Positions 62,666 through 64,000 of a DNA stretch of 64,000 nucleotides are shown in pieces. Both the position numbers and the translations under genes were made by a program. Origin of the DNA: Eonycteris spelaea (taxonomy: Eukaryota > Chordata > Mammalia > Chiroptera > Pteropodidae); assembly GCA_003508835.1 (NCBI GenBank), contig PUFA01000068.1, positions 9,495,501-9,559,500 of the forward strand, given 5' to 3'. Every line of letters starts with the position of its first letter. The stretch's first letter is position 1. The notes under the pieces were generated by a model that worked only from the letters and a program-made list of their open reading frames with translations, had not been told where the DNA came from and searched no databases.

Positions 62666-62872
62666 GTAAAAACCAAAGGCAAAGTTCGATGGACTGGTTC
62701 TCGAACACGTGGCAGGTGGAAATATTCCAGCAATGATGAAAGTGAAGGATCCGACAGTGAAAAATCATCGGCAGCTTCAGAAGAGGAAGAAGAAAAAGAA
62801 AGCGAAGAAGCTGTCTTAGCAGATGATGATGAACCATGCAAAAAATGTGGCCTTCCAAACCATCCTGAACTA
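62666..62872 (+). CDS. RSF1: RSF1 coding exon 7 (basic/acidic linker and start of PHD finger)
   Basis: This 207-nt exon has 69 codons, phase 0 at both ends. It begins VKTKGKVRWTGSRTRGRWKY, continues through a Ser/Glu-rich acidic run (about residues 21-50), and ends in DDDEPCKKCGLPNHPEL. The CxxC pair followed by H-P is the first zinc-ligand pair of the PHD finger; the rest of the finger lies in the next exon, outside the window. The acceptor is T-rich and ends TTATACAAG; the donor is CTA|GTATGT. Human has VKPKGK at the start (P to T here) and otherwise nearly the same sequence as remembered. The PHD finger is the chromatin-reader module of RSF1. Confidence 0.95.
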
Positions 62873-63534
62873 GTATGTACCTGACCTAAATGAACAATAT
62901 TCATATTTCTGGCATGCTTTCGTTGCCCAAAAGAAGCCTAAAACTCTTTGGGTTCGATTATGATTGGAATTTTTATGTTGCAGAGCTTCTGTGTGCAAAA
63001 TAACCTTTTTTTCTTTTTCTCCTCTAAATTACTTTATAATGTCATTTCTGAAGTGCTAGCTTTAAATAAGTAAGGCCTAATGGCCTATTGCCTTTCTGTA
63101 ACAACATATAAGTCAAGTAGGTCTTTAAACTTTAGGAAATGGGCAATTCTAAAAAAAAATAAATTAAGGGGATAAATATATTCAGAAGAATAATGATAGG
63201 TTTACATGGAACTTCTTACTCAGGAATTAAGTTCTTCAAAGGTAGCCTAAATCAAGAAAACTAGTTCCTGACCTGTATATATTTTTTGCAGTTCATAAGT
63301 GCTTTCTAAAGAGCCTATTGAAGAAACACTCTTGTTATGTCCAATTCTATGCAACTATTCTGTTCTTTCAAATAGATTTGACTTTAAAGGCAGGCTCCAA
63401 CTATTAAGCACAAAGAAAAGTAAAGAAAGATGCTTCCACATGGGTAGAATTATGTGGATCAGAAAAGTTTTGAGATCCTCTAAAGTTTGGAAATTCATAT
63501 GAAGTGGTTCTCCAAGGCTCTTTTTTCCTAGAAA

Positions 63535-63735
63535 GCAGTGTGGTGTGATGGGAAAAGCATGGACCAGACAGACTTGGCAGCAGATCCTGCTTCCACCACT
63601 TATCAGGTGCTCTCTTCTCTGTATCTTGATTTCTTCATTGTAAAATGGGAATAATACCACATACTTCTTTTGAGGGTTGTTTTTAATGTTATGTAAAGTT
63701 GCTTAGCACATTTCTGACATTTGATACATGCTGGG
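63535..63735 (+). mobile_element. MIR SINE in intron 7
   Basis: GTGATGGGAAAAGCATGGAC, TTTCTTCATTGTAAAATGGG, TTGAGGGTTGTTTTTAATGT and ATTTGATACATGCTGG follow MIR. Confidence 0.75.
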
Positions 63736-64000
63736 TTAAAGTTATTTGCAGTTTACTTTTTTTTTTCTTAAACACATCTGGAAACTAAATTCATCAATGA
63801 AGTTTATCATATTTCAATAGTTTCAAAGGGTTCAAGTAAAAGATACAACTTAGAACCAGATAATGACTTTAGCACTGAGAAGAGTAGGTACTGAAACTAT
63901 GCTGAGAAGACTCTCATAGGCATTTTGTTATCATTAGGCTGTGAAAGTTAGGTCAAGATTTTTGTGTGGAGAAAGGCCATGAGAAGATATGAGATACTGG

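Larger units (their letters stand above)
1..64000 (+). other. RSF1: RSF1 gene, internal segment (exons 2-7 and flanking introns)
   Basis: The whole window lies inside one transcription unit. Six exons on the + strand join in frame, with intron phases 1, 0, 0, 2, 1, 0 and 0 from the intron before exon 2 to the intron after exon 7. Approximate intron sizes are: intron 1 more than 12.0 kb, intron 2 22.4 kb, intron 3 1.4 kb, intron 4 8.4 kb, intron 5 14.5 kb, intron 6 1.7 kb, and intron 7 more than 1.1 kb. RSF1 is known to pair with the ISWI ATPase SMARCA5 (SNF2H) in the RSF complex, which assembles and spaces nucleosomes in the nucleus. Identification rests on near-identity of exons 2-5 and strong similarity of exons 6-7 to the human protein as I remember it. 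No start codon exon, promoter, stop codon or polyadenylation site of the gene is present here. Confidence 0.96.

Noticed and set aside
62628..62904. Minus-strand ORFs opposite exon 7
   Set aside because: Antisense shadows of RSF1 coding sequence.
1..64000. CRISPR array, operon, phage or bacterial mobile element
   Set aside because: The window is a vertebrate intron/exon landscape; no direct-repeat/spacer array and no prokaryotic gene organisation are present.

Overview
The window is an internal slice of one mammalian nuclear gene, RSF1 (remodeling and spacing factor 1, also HBXAP), transcribed on the + strand. Six consecutive coding exons can be placed to the base at 12031-12122, 34518-34610, 35992-36197, 44558-44712, 59223-60988 and 62666-62872. 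Every junction keeps the frame, and the joined 2,519 coding bases have no stop. They encode the later part of the N-terminal DDT/WHIM region, the long acidic lysine/glutamate-rich middle, and the first zinc-binding cysteine pair of the PHD finger. The first coding exon, the promoter and the PHD/C-terminal exons lie outside the window. I number the exons 2-7 by comparison with my memory of the human protein.

The rest, about 96%, is AT-rich intron filled with ordinary mammalian interspersed repeats: old LINE-1 fragments in both orientations (one about 3.2 kb long), LINE-2 and MIR fragments, MaLR-type LTRs, hAT-Charlie and Tigger-type DNA transposon relics, and microsatellites. A decayed RPS26 retropseudogene lies at about 23.64-24.11 kb. 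I see no second protein-coding gene, no functional RNA gene, no CpG island and nothing prokaryotic.

Organism: a placental mammal that is not the human reference, since the RSF1 protein differs at many positions in exon 6. I see no primate Alu, rodent B1/B2, carnivore, ruminant, pig or horse SINE. Two young-looking insertions are informative. One is a retroposed 5S rRNA-derived element with a (GA)n tail and a target-site duplication (20.87-21.07 kb); 5S-derived SINEs are known in fruit bats. The other is a 191-bp 5'-truncated LINE-1-like tail with a perfect 14-bp duplication (56.67-56.89 kb) whose 3' UTR resembles bat L1 as I remember it. A bat, possibly a pteropodid, is therefore my best guess at moderate-to-low confidence.

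The most unusual local structure is a roughly 330-bp direct duplication (about 43,655-43,990 against 44,688-45,023, constant offset 1,033 bp). It copied the 3' end of exon 5, its weak U-rich splice donor and the start of the following intron into the preceding intron. I found no evidence of a previously undescribed biological system.
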